Assembly (NCBI RefSeq): GCF_001969365.1
Contig: NZ_CP019312.1
Location: 2,480,001-2,544,000 of the forward strand
Origin: Tateyamaria omphalii
Lineage (GTDB): Bacteria; Pseudomonadota; Alphaproteobacteria; Rhodobacterales; Rhodobacteraceae
Length of the DNA: 64,000 nucleotides
Direction of reading: 5' to 3'
Part shown: one piece after another, positions 44,798 through 54,200 of the stretch
How positions within the stretch are numbered: the stretch's first letter is position 1
Layout of the letters: every line of letters starts with the position of its first letter
Made by a program: the position numbers and the translations under genes
The notes under the pieces: model-generated
The model's input: the letters and a program-made list of their open reading frames with translations, nothing else
What the model was told of the DNA's origin: nothing
The model's database searches: none

Positions 44798-45475
44798 TCA
44801 GATCATGCGTGCCCGCAACACTTCGGTGCTGCGTTCGATGCGCTCATGGCGCAGCATCTGGAGGTGCCCGGAACGGATCAGGCGAACGATGGCGCGAAAG
44901 CCCATCCCTTCGAGGCGGGTCCGATCTACGAGGTCACCGATATTCGTGACAACGGGCGCACCGCTCAACACGTCTTGAGCTACCGGATCGGCGAAGTCAT
45001 CTGGACGACGGACCGAGTGAAACAGCTTCGCATTGTGCAACTCGATCGGGCAGACGTCCTCTTCAGTGAACAAGCGGAAATCGTCCAAAAAGCACTGGGC
45101 ATTGGCCTGCTCTTTGATACGCGCAAGCTTACACTGATAAGCATGGCTAACCCGGCTCGTAGGGCGAACGGCGTAACCGACGACGGTGCCATCAACCCGT
45201 GTGACGACGAGGTCGATGAAATGGTCAAAATACTCGCCATGCTCATCATACCAGGAGAACCGCACCTGCTCGACGAGGTCGAGCGTTGTAGGTCGATAGC
45301 TGAGCAGCAGCGCTGCGTTGGTCTCAAGATGGCTTTCCGTGCCAAGGCGCACGCTTTCGTTTTCACCAAGGACGAGGCCACCGGTGAAATGCTTGGTTGA
45401 GCCAACTTGCGTCTTACGGTTGCCGCGGCTGAATTCGGGAAGGCGGATACCGCCAGAGGAGAAGTGATAGGACAT
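44798..45475 (-). CDS. tnsA: TnsA-like endonuclease protein
   Basis: 225 residues resembling TnsA, the Tn7 protein that cuts the 5' ends of the transposon. The endonuclease pattern is recognisable: Glu in GTESHLETNAALL (47 or 51), Asp88 in HFIDLVV, then GYAVRPTSRV where the usual catalytic Lys is replaced by Arg104. A helical C-terminal domain (about 130-225) would contact TnsC/TniB. As the first gene of the tnsA-tniA-tniB-tniQ operon it indicates cut-and-paste transposition if active. The Lys to Arg change leaves activity uncertain. Confidence 0.7.
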   Translation of the reverse strand: MSYHFSSGGIRLPEFSRGNRKTQVGSTKHFTGGLVLGENESVRLGTESHLETNAALLLSYRPTTLDLVEQVRFSWYDEHGEYFDHFIDLVVTRVDGTVVGYAVRPTSRVSHAYQCKLARIKEQANAQCFLDDFRLFTEEDVCPIELHNAKLFHSVRRPDDFADPVAQDVLSGAPVVTNIGDLVDRTRLEGMGFRAIVRLIRSGHLQMLRHERIERSTEVLRARMI

Positions 45476-46532
45476 GATCGTCTCTTTCTTTCGAACATAA
45501 AAAAGGGAGCGCTCCCCCGGAGAAGCCGGAAGGCGGTTGATCCCAGCTGCCGCTCATCAGGTCGACCGAACGCGCGAAGCGCCGAGTACGACACGGATGA
45601 AGGCATGCCTCTCCCGTTCCGATCCGAAAATCAGTTGGGTGGGATCCGTCATGCGTGGAAAAACCGATGTCCTTGAAACGACCGACCGTAGGTGGTACGT
45701 TTGGATTGAAATGGGGGACTTAGGTCTTTCGAGGTAAGTCGCGGTCTGTTGGCGCAGGCCGCGATTTTCATTTTTAGGGTTCAGGCATCTTCGTTCCTTT
45801 ACTTGATTTTTCTCGGCGTTCGGTTGTCGGTACGCTAACAACAAACTTACCCTGAGAAAACTTTTTTCCGTTTTGATTCAGTGCCTTACGAAAGGATAAG
45901 CGGTTCATTTTTCGCATAGGCGCGGCCAATTGAGGTTGTGGTTGCCTACAGCGGGTCTGCGAAACCCGGTATTGACCCTTTCGTCACGCGCCTTAAAGCG
46001 AAGTGCGAAAAAATATCTGACAAAATTAGTCGAGAAATATTTTTGCAGTTCGGTTCTTGCTCCGGCGCCGCCATATGGCCCTGGCCAGTGCTCCGGGCAG
46101 GTGTCGATTCGTATCCTGTGGATGCACGGAAATAGAAATGTGCAGTTGCACTGACTTCAGGGCTTGAGCCATGGACGATTGGTTTAAGACGGGCTGTCAA
46201 AAGCATAATCTTCGTTTCCCAAAATTCAGCCACAGCGTGTTGGCTTTGTCTGTTGGGCATAAACTAGGACCATCCGCTCGCCGTAGGAAGAACCGCGAAG
46301 GATATTGTTGTTCACTTGAGTCAGGTTTTGGCCGCCAAGGCGCATTTTCTTATGCACTTAAATCAGGTTCGCAATTTCGTACTGTGAAAAGCGTGGGGGG
46401 GCAAGCCACTTGCACAGCATCTGATCTTGAAAGCTCGCGAAGCGGTGCGGGAAGCGCAGGCTTTTTGGTCTCTTGATGCTATAGATCTCAAGAAGCCACG
46501 CTCGCACGGACGCTCGTGGTCCGCGGCGGCGC
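45476..46532. other. Gene-free region right of the transposition operon
   Basis: No convincing gene in 1057 bases; candidate frames lack ribosome sites and known motifs. Base composition is lower in G+C than most of the window. The right end of the Tn7-like element is expected here, since tnsA is the outermost gene. A TGACC-N5-GTCAC element occurs at 45973, related to the repeats near 39.5 kb, but no terminal repeat pair could be fixed. Confidence 0.45.
45739..45775 (+). terminator. Hairpin with T-run, terminator-like
   Basis: TCGCGG and CCGCGA flank a 14-base loop that can pair further (CTG/CAG), followed by TTTTCATTTTT. It has the form of a + strand terminator but no + strand gene ends nearby except a short frame ending at 45737. 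Confidence 0.5.
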
Positions 46533-47105
46533 TCATTTTTCAAATATTGGGGGACTATCTTGCGCACCATCGAAACCGTAGTACGCAATCAGATCTGCCA
46601 GCCGATCACCTTCGTAGGCGAACTCATCTATAACATCATTGCAAAGCAGTGATCCCCAGAAGCCCCCCATAGGCTTCTTCAGTTCCTCGAACATTTCCAT
46701 GCGCAGCTTGCGGGCCGGACGATAGCTTAGGCCGACGGTCGTCGAAAACGTTGCGATCGTTAGCCTTCCAAAGCTTTCACTCGCCATGTTTGCTATGATC
46801 CACTCAGCGCCCTTTAAGCACCCAAGCAGAGATGCGCGCTTGCGATAGAGACTGGTAACCGATCTGGCAGAGTACTGATGGCGGCAACTTGGGCACTGGT
46901 ACATGCGTCGCGTTTTCAGAACCCAAATACCGCCCTCATAGTCACATTTCGGACACCGATACCCAAGTTTCCAAATGGTTTGAAAAAGATGTCGTTCACA
47001 GTCTTCTTCAGTCTTGAAGATCTTGGCGACCATATCTTTAGGCATATGCGCTCGTAACTTTCGCCAGTGTTCGAAATCGATGTCATCCTCGTTTATTCGC
47101 AACAT
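46533..47105 (-). CDS. IS1595-type zinc-ribbon protein lacking the transposase catalytic domain
   Basis: About 190 residues from an ATG at 47105. The N-terminal half has the zinc ribbon seen at the start of IS1595/ISXO2-type transposases: YRCPKCDYEGGIWVLKTRR, then MYQCPSCRHQYSARSVT. After this the usual helical linker follows (AEWIIANMASESFGRL), but the DDE catalytic core is absent. It ends soon after a short unrelated tail. It may be a truncated transposase or a domesticated zinc-binding protein. Confidence 0.65.
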   Translation of the reverse strand: MLRINEDDIDFEHWRKLRAHMPKDMVAKIFKTEEDCERHLFQTIWKLGYRCPKCDYEGGIWVLKTRRMYQCPSCRHQYSARSVTSLYRKRASLLGCLKGAEWIIANMASESFGRLTIATFSTTVGLSYRPARKLRMEMFEELKKPMGGFWGSLLCNDVIDEFAYEGDRLADLIAYYGFDGAQDSPPIFEK

Positions 47106-47248
47106 GGAATATACCCTCGTCTTTCTGGCTTTCTTGACGCAATTATTGCTTCGCATCAGCATTGCGGTATTCGAATAGATCGGCGGGTCAATGCTCTGCA
47201 TTTGATTGCGGTTACCAAGCACGCCAGCCACTTAGCAGGGAGATTAAA

Positions 47249-47572
47249 TCAAAAATCGACTTCCTCTCTCTCAGGCGGTTGTCTCAATGGTTCGGGAACT
47301 GGAAGCAATAAATACTCAGCCGCCGCCTCTTTAGTCGCGAACTTACCCCAAGACACTGGGCGCGTATGTGTGGGGCCAATGAAAAAGATCTCGCAACCAT
47401 CATCTGTTTCTAAGATCCAAGGTCGACGCACCCAAATGCGCTCGGCCTGAATTTCCCAGCGCCTGATGGGGTCGATATGATCCATGAGTGGTGGCCGCAA
47501 CGGGTTGATCGGAACTCCTTCGATCTCCGCTTCTGCGAATATCCGTCCCTCTTTGGTATCGATCCTGATCAT
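47249..47572 (-). CDS. Hypothetical protein, 107 residues
   Basis: Not recognised. The ATG at 47572 has AAGGGG upstream. The product is rich in aromatic and charged residues, with a beta-like pattern (EIQAERIWVRRPWILETDDG, EIFFIGPTHTRPVSW) and a Pro/Glu-rich C-terminus. No membrane segment or catalytic motif is seen. It is divergent from the restriction-modification operon and lies between it and the zinc-ribbon gene. Confidence 0.55.
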   Translation of the reverse strand: MIRIDTKEGRIFAEAEIEGVPINPLRPPLMDHIDPIRRWEIQAERIWVRRPWILETDDGCEIFFIGPTHTRPVSWGKFATKEAAAEYLLLPVPEPLRQPPEREEVDF

Positions 47573-47720
47573 CGTTTGCCCCTTAGCAAACCCGCATTCT
47601 GGTTGTGAATTCCACACTGCCTTCATCGTCTAGGTTATCCACATAACTTCGGTACCATCCTGTAGTCTTTCTTTGCAGGATGGAAGAAAGCACACTAGTC
47701 TGGGGCAAAGGACACGAGAA

Positions 47721-47885
47721 ATGCCTGAGAAGCAATCGAAACCGGCCAACCTGAACCTAAAGATCACCGAGGACGAACGGTGGGACTTCAAAGAGTTCTG
47801 CGTCAGCCATCGGATGAGCCAGGTGGATGGCTTCCGCCTCGCATTCAAGTTGATGAAAGAGCATTTCGAAGCAGAAGGCAAATAA
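47721..47885 (+). CDS. Small ribbon-helix-helix-like protein ahead of hsdM
   Basis: 54 residues. The pattern is one beta strand (NLNLKITED) followed by two helices with a short turn (WDFKEFCVSHRMSQVDGFR), as in ribbon-helix-helix DNA-binding proteins. It ends 29 bases before the hsdM start on the same strand, so it is probably co-transcribed and may autoregulate the restriction-modification operon (inference). A longer start at 47673 is possible. Confidence 0.6.
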   Translation: MPEKQSKPANLNLKITEDERWDFKEFCVSHRMSQVDGFRLAFKLMKEHFEAEGK

Positions 47886-47914
47886 GCCCCTCAAGGGCGA
47901 GAAGGACCAAGAAA

Positions 47915-49948
47915 TTGAGCGACGCGCAGACCAAGAACACCTCACTTGCAGACTTTATCTGGAAAAACGCAGACGACCTCTGGGGTGATTTCCGGCACAC
48001 CGAATTCGGCAAGATCATTCTGCCTTTCACGCTGCTCCGCCGTCTCGAATGCGTGCTCGAACCCACACGCGAAGACGTCCGTGAAACCGTTAAGAACCTC
48101 GGCGGCAGCGGCATCGATATGGACGTCATTCTGCGCCAGCAGACCGGCTTTCCCTTCTACAACACGTCGAACTATGACCTGCGCAGCCTCGGTGCGACCC
48201 GCACGCGCGCCAACCTCGAAGACTACATCGCGCAGTTCTCCGACAACGCCCGCGTCATCTTCGAGCAGTTCGACTTCGCCAACACCATCGCCCGCATGGA
48301 CCGCGCGGGCGTGCTCTACAAGATCTGCCAGAACTTCGCCGCTATCGACCTGCATCCCGACACCGTGCCCGAGCGCACCATGTCCAACGTCTATGAGCAC
48401 CTCATCCGCCGTTTCGGCGCCGAGGTGAACGAGGCGGCAGAGGACTTTATGACGCCGCGCGATGTCGTCCACCTCGCTATTGAGCTTTTGCTGGACCCCG
48501 ATGACCAGCTCTTCATCGAAAACCCCGGCCTCATCCGCACGCTCTATGACCCGACCTGCGGCACCGGTGGCTTTTTGTCCGACGGGATGGAACACGTCCG
48601 CAACCTGCAGGACCGCTACTCCATCGCCCCCGTCATCATCCCCTACGGCCAGGAGCTGGAGCCTGAAACCCACGCCGTCTGCCTCGCCGGCATGCTCCTC
48701 AAGACGCTGGAAACCGATCCCGGGCGCGACCTATCCAAGAACATCGCCCTTGGAAGTACCCTGTCGGCGGACAAGCATCGGCCAGAAAAGTTCCACTACT
48801 GCGTCTCCAACCCTCCCTTCGGCAAGAAGTGGGAGAAGGATCAGGCCGACGTCACCCGCGAGCACAAAGAACAGGGGTTCGAAGGTCGCTTCGGCCCCAA
48901 GCTGCCCCGCGTCTCGGACGGCTCTATGCTCTTCCTGCTGCACCTGCTGTCCAAGCTGGAATCCCCAGACAACGGCGGCGGGCGCGCAGCGATCATCCTG
49001 TCGGGCTCGCCGCTCTTCAACGGCAACGCGGGTCAGGGCGAAAGCGAGATCCGCCGCCACCTGCTGGAACAAGACGTGGTCGAGGCCATCATCGCCCTGC
49101 CCACGGAGATCTTCTTTCGCACCGGCATCGGCACCTACATCTGGATCCTGTCCAACGACAAACCCGCCCACCGCAAGGGCAAGGTCCAGCTGATCAACGC
49201 CACCGAGATGTATGAGCCTATGCGCAAGTCCGAGGGCAACAAGCGCCGCCGCGTGGGCGAGGATCAGACCCGCGATATCGTCGCGATGTATGCGGATTTT
49301 GAGGCGACCAAGCAAAGCCTGATCTTGAGCGCCGCCGACTTTGGTTATCGCCGCATCAGGGTCCTGCGCCCCCTGCGCAAGAAGATCGTCATCTCGGATG
49401 AGGGGCTGACGGCGCTGGCGGACGAAAAGGCATGGGAGAAACGCACCGGGGATCAACGCGCGGCCTGGACCGCCCTGTTCAAGGATCACATGGGCGCGGA
49501 GGAAGGCTGGCATTGGATCGAGGCCTTCGCCAAGAACGCCGTCAAACGCGATGCGGATCTGGGCAAGGCCGATGTCGGGCTGATCAAGGCGTTCCGCAAG
49601 GCGTTTGGCGTGCATGATCCGGACCTTGACCCGGTGACGGACAAGAAGGGTCAGATCATCCCCGACGACGACCTGACCGATTACGAGAACGTGCCGCTGG
49701 GGACGGACGGCACCGCCGATATTCACGGTTATCTGGCCGCAGAGGTCACGCCTCACGCTCATGACGCGTATATCGACGAGACCTATCGCGACGATACGGA
49801 CGGCCAGATCGGCATCAAGGGCTATGAGATCAATTTCAACCGCTACTTCTACGAATACGTGCCGCCCCGCGATCTGGACGAGATCGACGCGGAGTTGAAA
49901 GCAGTCGAGGCCGAGATTGCAGCCGTGCTGGCGGAGGTGGCGGGGTGA
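47915..49948 (+). CDS. hsdM: Type I restriction-modification system methyltransferase HsdM
   Basis: 677 residues, N6-adenine methyltransferase subunit. The TTG at 47915 has GAAGGA upstream; a longer frame overlapping the small gene before it is not used. The N-terminal HsdM helical domain (SLADFIWKNADDLWGDFRHT) precedes the SAM-binding motif DPTCGTGGFLSDG and the catalytic SNPPFGKKW. A long C-terminal extension contains RRIRVLRPLRKKIVIS. With HsdS it methylates host sites; with HsdR it also restricts unmodified DNA. hsdS overlaps its stop by four bases. Confidence 0.96.
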   Translation: MSDAQTKNTSLADFIWKNADDLWGDFRHTEFGKIILPFTLLRRLECVLEPTREDVRETVKNLGGSGIDMDVILRQQTGFPFYNTSNYDLRSLGATRTRANLEDYIAQFSDNARVIFEQFDFANTIARMDRAGVLYKICQNFAAIDLHPDTVPERTMSNVYEHLIRRFGAEVNEAAEDFMTPRDVVHLAIELLLDPDDQLFIENPGLIRTLYDPTCGTGGFLSDGMEHVRNLQDRYSIAPVIIPYGQELEPETHAVCLAGMLLKTLETDPGRDLSKNIALGSTLSADKHRPEKFHYCVSNPPFGKKWEKDQADVTREHKEQGFEGRFGPKLPRVSDGSMLFLLHLLSKLESPDNGGGRAAIILSGSPLFNGNAGQGESEIRRHLLEQDVVEAIIALPTEIFFRTGIGTYIWILSNDKPAHRKGKVQLINATEMYEPMRKSEGNKRRRVGEDQTRDIVAMYADFEATKQSLILSAADFGYRRIRVLRPLRKKIVISDEGLTALADEKAWEKRTGDQRAAWTALFKDHMGAEEGWHWIEAFAKNAVKRDADLGKADVGLIKAFRKAFGVHDPDLDPVTDKKGQIIPDDDLTDYENVPLGTDGTADIHGYLAAEVTPHAHDAYIDETYRDDTDGQIGIKGYEINFNRYFYEYVPPRDLDEIDAELKAVEAEIAAVLAEVAG

Positions 49949-51216
49949 GTAAGGATGCCGCTATATCACAATGGAAAGAGTACCCTTTCTGGGCTGTTGC
50001 CAAGCCAAAATCGGTTTCTAATGCTTCGGCGGAAAGCTTGCTTTCGATATATTTGGACCGAGGAGTTATACCGTATTCCGAGGGGGGAGGGCTTGTCCAC
50101 AAACCGGCGGAAAGCCTGGAAAAATACCAGTTAGTAGAACCCGGCGATTTGGTCTTGAACAACCAACAGGCTTGGAGAGGTTCATTGGGGGTTTCCACGT
50201 ACCGTGGCATTGTGAGCCCCGCATATCGCATTTTTGAATTAAATGGAGAGGTAGTGGACACTCGCTTTTCTCACTATCTTTTCAGATCCCGGCCTTACGT
50301 CGAAAAAATCATGCTCGCTTCGTTGAGCGTTGGAGATATCCAAAGACAAGTGAAATGGCCGCTTCTGAAAGTCTTGTCCATACGTGTGCCGAATATCTCT
50401 ATACAATCCATAATCGCGGGGTATCTCGACCGGGAGACCGCGCGGATTGATGGGTTGATCGAGAAAAAGACCCGCTTCATCGCGCTCCTCAAGGAAAAAC
50501 GCGCCGCCGTCATCACCCACGCCGTCACTCGGGGAATTGATGCAGGGGTGGAGATGAAGGCTTCGGGCGTTGAATGGATTGGCGAGGTACCAAAACACTG
50601 GCAGGTTACTAAGCTTGGATACCTCGGCCGTTCGGCCAATGGTATCAACATCGGTGGCGACTCTTTTGGCTCTGGGTATCCGTTTATCAGTTACGGCGAT
50701 GTCTATAAGAATCGAGAACTGCCACAAGCGCCCGAAGGTTTGGTTCAGTCATCGAAGACCGATAGGGTTGCCTATTCGGTCAAAAAGGGAGACATCCTGT
50801 TCACACGAACCTCCGAAACGGTCGACGAAGTCGCATTTCCGTCCGTTGCAATGAATACAATTGAAAACGCCGTATTTGCCGGTTTCTTGATCAGGTTTCG
50901 ACCTTTTAAGAATACCCTTGCGCCGTTCTTTTCAAAGTATGCGTTTCAAAATACTGGTCTTCGGGATTTCTTCGCGAAAGAAATGAAAATCGTGACCAGA
51001 GCATCCCTGAGCCAGAGGTTGCTGCACAGCCTTCCTGTGCCCTTGCCCCCCATCGCGGAGCAGGAACGCATCGGTGCATTCTTAGAAGAACAGAACCAAC
51101 AGTACGATAGCCTCATCACCAAAACCAACCGCTCCATCGCCCTCCTGCGCGAAAAGCGCGCGGCCCTTATCACCGCTGCCGTTACCGGCAAGATCGACGT
51201 AAGGTCCATGGCATGA
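49945..51216 (+). CDS. hsdS: Type I restriction-modification specificity subunit HsdS
   Basis: 423 residues, GTG start overlapping hsdM. It has two target-recognition domains (about 1-170 and 205-370), each followed by a conserved helix: RIDGLIEKKTRFIALLKEKR and SLITKTNRSIALLREKRAAL. The two repeats are near-copies, as expected for HsdS. The first recognition domain reads visibly richer in A+T than hsdM and hsdR, consistent with domain swapping between systems. The recognised sequence cannot be deduced. Confidence 0.95.
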   Translation: MSKDAAISQWKEYPFWAVAKPKSVSNASAESLLSIYLDRGVIPYSEGGGLVHKPAESLEKYQLVEPGDLVLNNQQAWRGSLGVSTYRGIVSPAYRIFELNGEVVDTRFSHYLFRSRPYVEKIMLASLSVGDIQRQVKWPLLKVLSIRVPNISIQSIIAGYLDRETARIDGLIEKKTRFIALLKEKRAAVITHAVTRGIDAGVEMKASGVEWIGEVPKHWQVTKLGYLGRSANGINIGGDSFGSGYPFISYGDVYKNRELPQAPEGLVQSSKTDRVAYSVKKGDILFTRTSETVDEVAFPSVAMNTIENAVFAGFLIRFRPFKNTLAPFFSKYAFQNTGLRDFFAKEMKIVTRASLSQRLLHSLPVPLPPIAEQERIGAFLEEQNQQYDSLITKTNRSIALLREKRAALITAAVTGKIDVRSMA

Positions 51217-54200
51217 GCGATCTGCACCACGAAAAGCACCTCGAGGCCTATATCGTCGAAAAGCTGCGCGCGCAGGGTTGGCTGGTCGGCACCACCGACG
51301 GCTACGACGCCGACCGCTCGCTCTACCCCGCTGATCTGGAGGATTGGCTGAAGGCCACCCAGGCCGCCAAGTGGGAGCGGCTGGAAGCGATGAACGGGGC
51401 CAAGACACAGGACAAGGTCGCCAGCCGTCTGGAGGCCGCGCTGGAAAAACACGGCACACTGCATGTTTTGCGCCGCGGCTTCGACATCGCAGGCGCAGGC
51501 CACCTGGACATGTCCGAGGCCGCGCCGGAAGATCAGCGCAACGCCACCACCCTGCGCAACTACGCCGCCAACCGCCTGCGCGTCGTTCCGCAGCTGAAAT
51601 ACCACCCCGGCCGCGCGCTGGCGATTGATCTGGTGATGTTCCTCAACGGCCTGCCGTTGGCCACGGTGGAGCTGAAGACCGATTTCACCCAATCCGTCGA
51701 GCACGCCAAGGCGCAATACCGCCGCGACCGCGCACCAGTGGACGGGGGCCGGAAACATCCCCTGCTGACCTTCAAGCGCGGCGCGATCGTGCATTTCGCC
51801 ATGTCGGACAGCGAGATCTGGATGGCCACGAAGCTGGCGGCCGAAGACACATTCTTCCTGCCGTTCAACCGCGGCCACGACGGCCACGGCGGCAACCCGC
51901 CCCGCGATGACGGTGAATATCCCGTCGCCTATTTCTGGGAGGACATCTGCCGCCCCGACGCCTTCCTGCGGATTTTCCACAGCTTCGTCTATGTCGAGAA
52001 GAAGGAGGTCGTGGACCTGCGCGGCAACTGGACGACCAAGGAAACCCTGATCTTCCCGCGCTTCCACCAGCTCGACGCGGTCAACAAGATGATCGCGGAT
52101 GCGCGCGCGAACGGTCCGGGCCAAGCCTACCTGTGCGAGCACAGCGCAGGCTCCGGCAAGACCTCCACCATCGCATGGACCGCGCACGACCTGATCAAGC
52201 TGCGCTCAGACGAGGGAAAGCCCGTTTTCGATGCGGCGATCATCGTGACCGACCGAAACGTGCTGGACGGTCAGTTACAGGACGCGGTGCAGCAGATCGA
52301 CCATCAGGCGGGCCTGATCGCCGCCATCGACGGGGACACCTCGTCCAAATCCAAGAGCGAGCAGCTCACCGAGGCGATGATGAACGGTACGCCGATTATC
52401 GTCGTAACGATCCAGACCTTTCCTTTCGCCATGGAAGCGATCCTCACGGAGCGGTCATTGAGCGACAAGAGCTTCGCCGTGATCATCGACGAAGCGCATA
52501 CCTCGCAGACCGGCAACACCGCGTCGAAGCTGCAGGCCACGCTGGCCTTGTCGTCGAAGAGCGACATGGCCGACATGACCATCGAGGATATCCTGGCCGA
52601 GATCCAGAAGTCCCGCAAACGCCCGGCCAACGTCTCCCACTTCGCGTTTACTGCGACGCCGAAGCATTCCACCATGATGCTCTTCGGGCGGCCCGCCGAT
52701 CCGCAACGGCCCGCTGGCGACGACAACCTTCCCGCGTCCTTCCACAAGTACGAGATGCGTCAGGCGATCGACGAGGGGTTCATCCTAGATGTGCTGCGCG
52801 GATACGTGCCCTACAAGACCGCGTTCAATCTTGGCCAGGAGCTGGTCGATGAAAAGCGTGTTGACGGAAAGGCTGCCAAGCGCGCCCTCGCGGCATGGAT
52901 GACGTTGCACCCGACGAACGTCACCCAGAAGGTGCGCTTCATCATGGAGCATTTCACAGCCAACGTGGCCCATCTTCTGGACGGCAAGGCCAAGGCGATG
53001 GTTGTCACGAGCTCGCGTGCGGCCGCTGTGCGCTATAAGCGGGCCTTTGACGCCTTCATTGCTGACAATCCCGCCTATGCCGAAATACGTGCGCTGGTGG
53101 CTTTCTCAGGCAAGCTGAGCGGGCAAGAGGTCGCGCATGCGAATGATGAACAGCTGGGCGGCGATACCTTCGTTGTCGAGGACGACGCCGAGTTCACAGA
53201 AGCCAACATGAACCCGGACGTGAAGAGCCAGGATCTACGCCACGCCTTTGACCGCCCCGAATACCGAGTGATGCTGGTGGCGAACAAGTTCCAGACAGGA
53301 TTCGACCAGCCCAAACTTGTGGCGATGTATGTCGACAAGAAGATCGCCAATGCAGTTGAGATCGTGCAGACGTTTTCCCGCCTGAACCGCACGTTCCCCG
53401 GCAAGGACCAGACGTTCATCGTCGATTTCGTAAACGACCCCGAGAGCGTTCAGGCGGCCTTCGCTCAATATGACAGCGGCGCGAAGATCGAGGAGGTCCA
53501 GAACCTCGACGTCATCTACGACATGAAGGACCAGCTTGACGCGCAGGGCATCTACGACGACGGCCACGTGAACCGCTTTCGTATCGCCCGTTATCAGACG
53601 GCCGCTGCCTTCAACGCGGAAGGCGAAACCGAGCACAAGGCGATGTACGCTGCGACCCAAGAGCCGACCGACGCCTACAATGCCCGCCTGAAAAGCCTTC
53701 GCGAAGCGGCACAGTATGCTGAAGATGCCTTTGAAACAGCGCGGGTGTCGGGCAATTCCGATGGCATGAAACGGGCCGACCACGATCGCGAACAGGTCGC
53801 CGAAGCCATCGGCCAGATGACGGAGTTCAAGGCGGGGCTGTCGCGCTTCGCACGCACCTACTCTTATATTGCGCAGCTGATCGACCTCGGAGATCCCGAC
53901 CTGGAGAACTTCGCAGCATTCGCGAAGCTTTTGGCGAACCGGCTAGATGGTGTGCCACCGGAAAACGTCGATCTGCGTGGGATCACACTCACTGGATACG
54001 AAATCAAGGATCGGGACGCGTCACACGAAACTGTTCAGCCTGACGTCCTAAAGCCAATTGGTGCAGGCGGCTCACCCGCCCCGGGGGCAGTGCCGGTTTA
54101 CATTCAAGAGATCATCGAGCGTCTGAATTGCATTTTCGGTGAAGCGACACCGATTGAGGATCAGGTTATCTTCGTAAACCAGATTGCCGCGATTGCAGCT

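Noticed and set aside
46171..46476. A 101-codon + frame in the gene-free stretch
   Set aside because: No ribosome site, low-complexity Ser/Gly/Arg content and no known motif.
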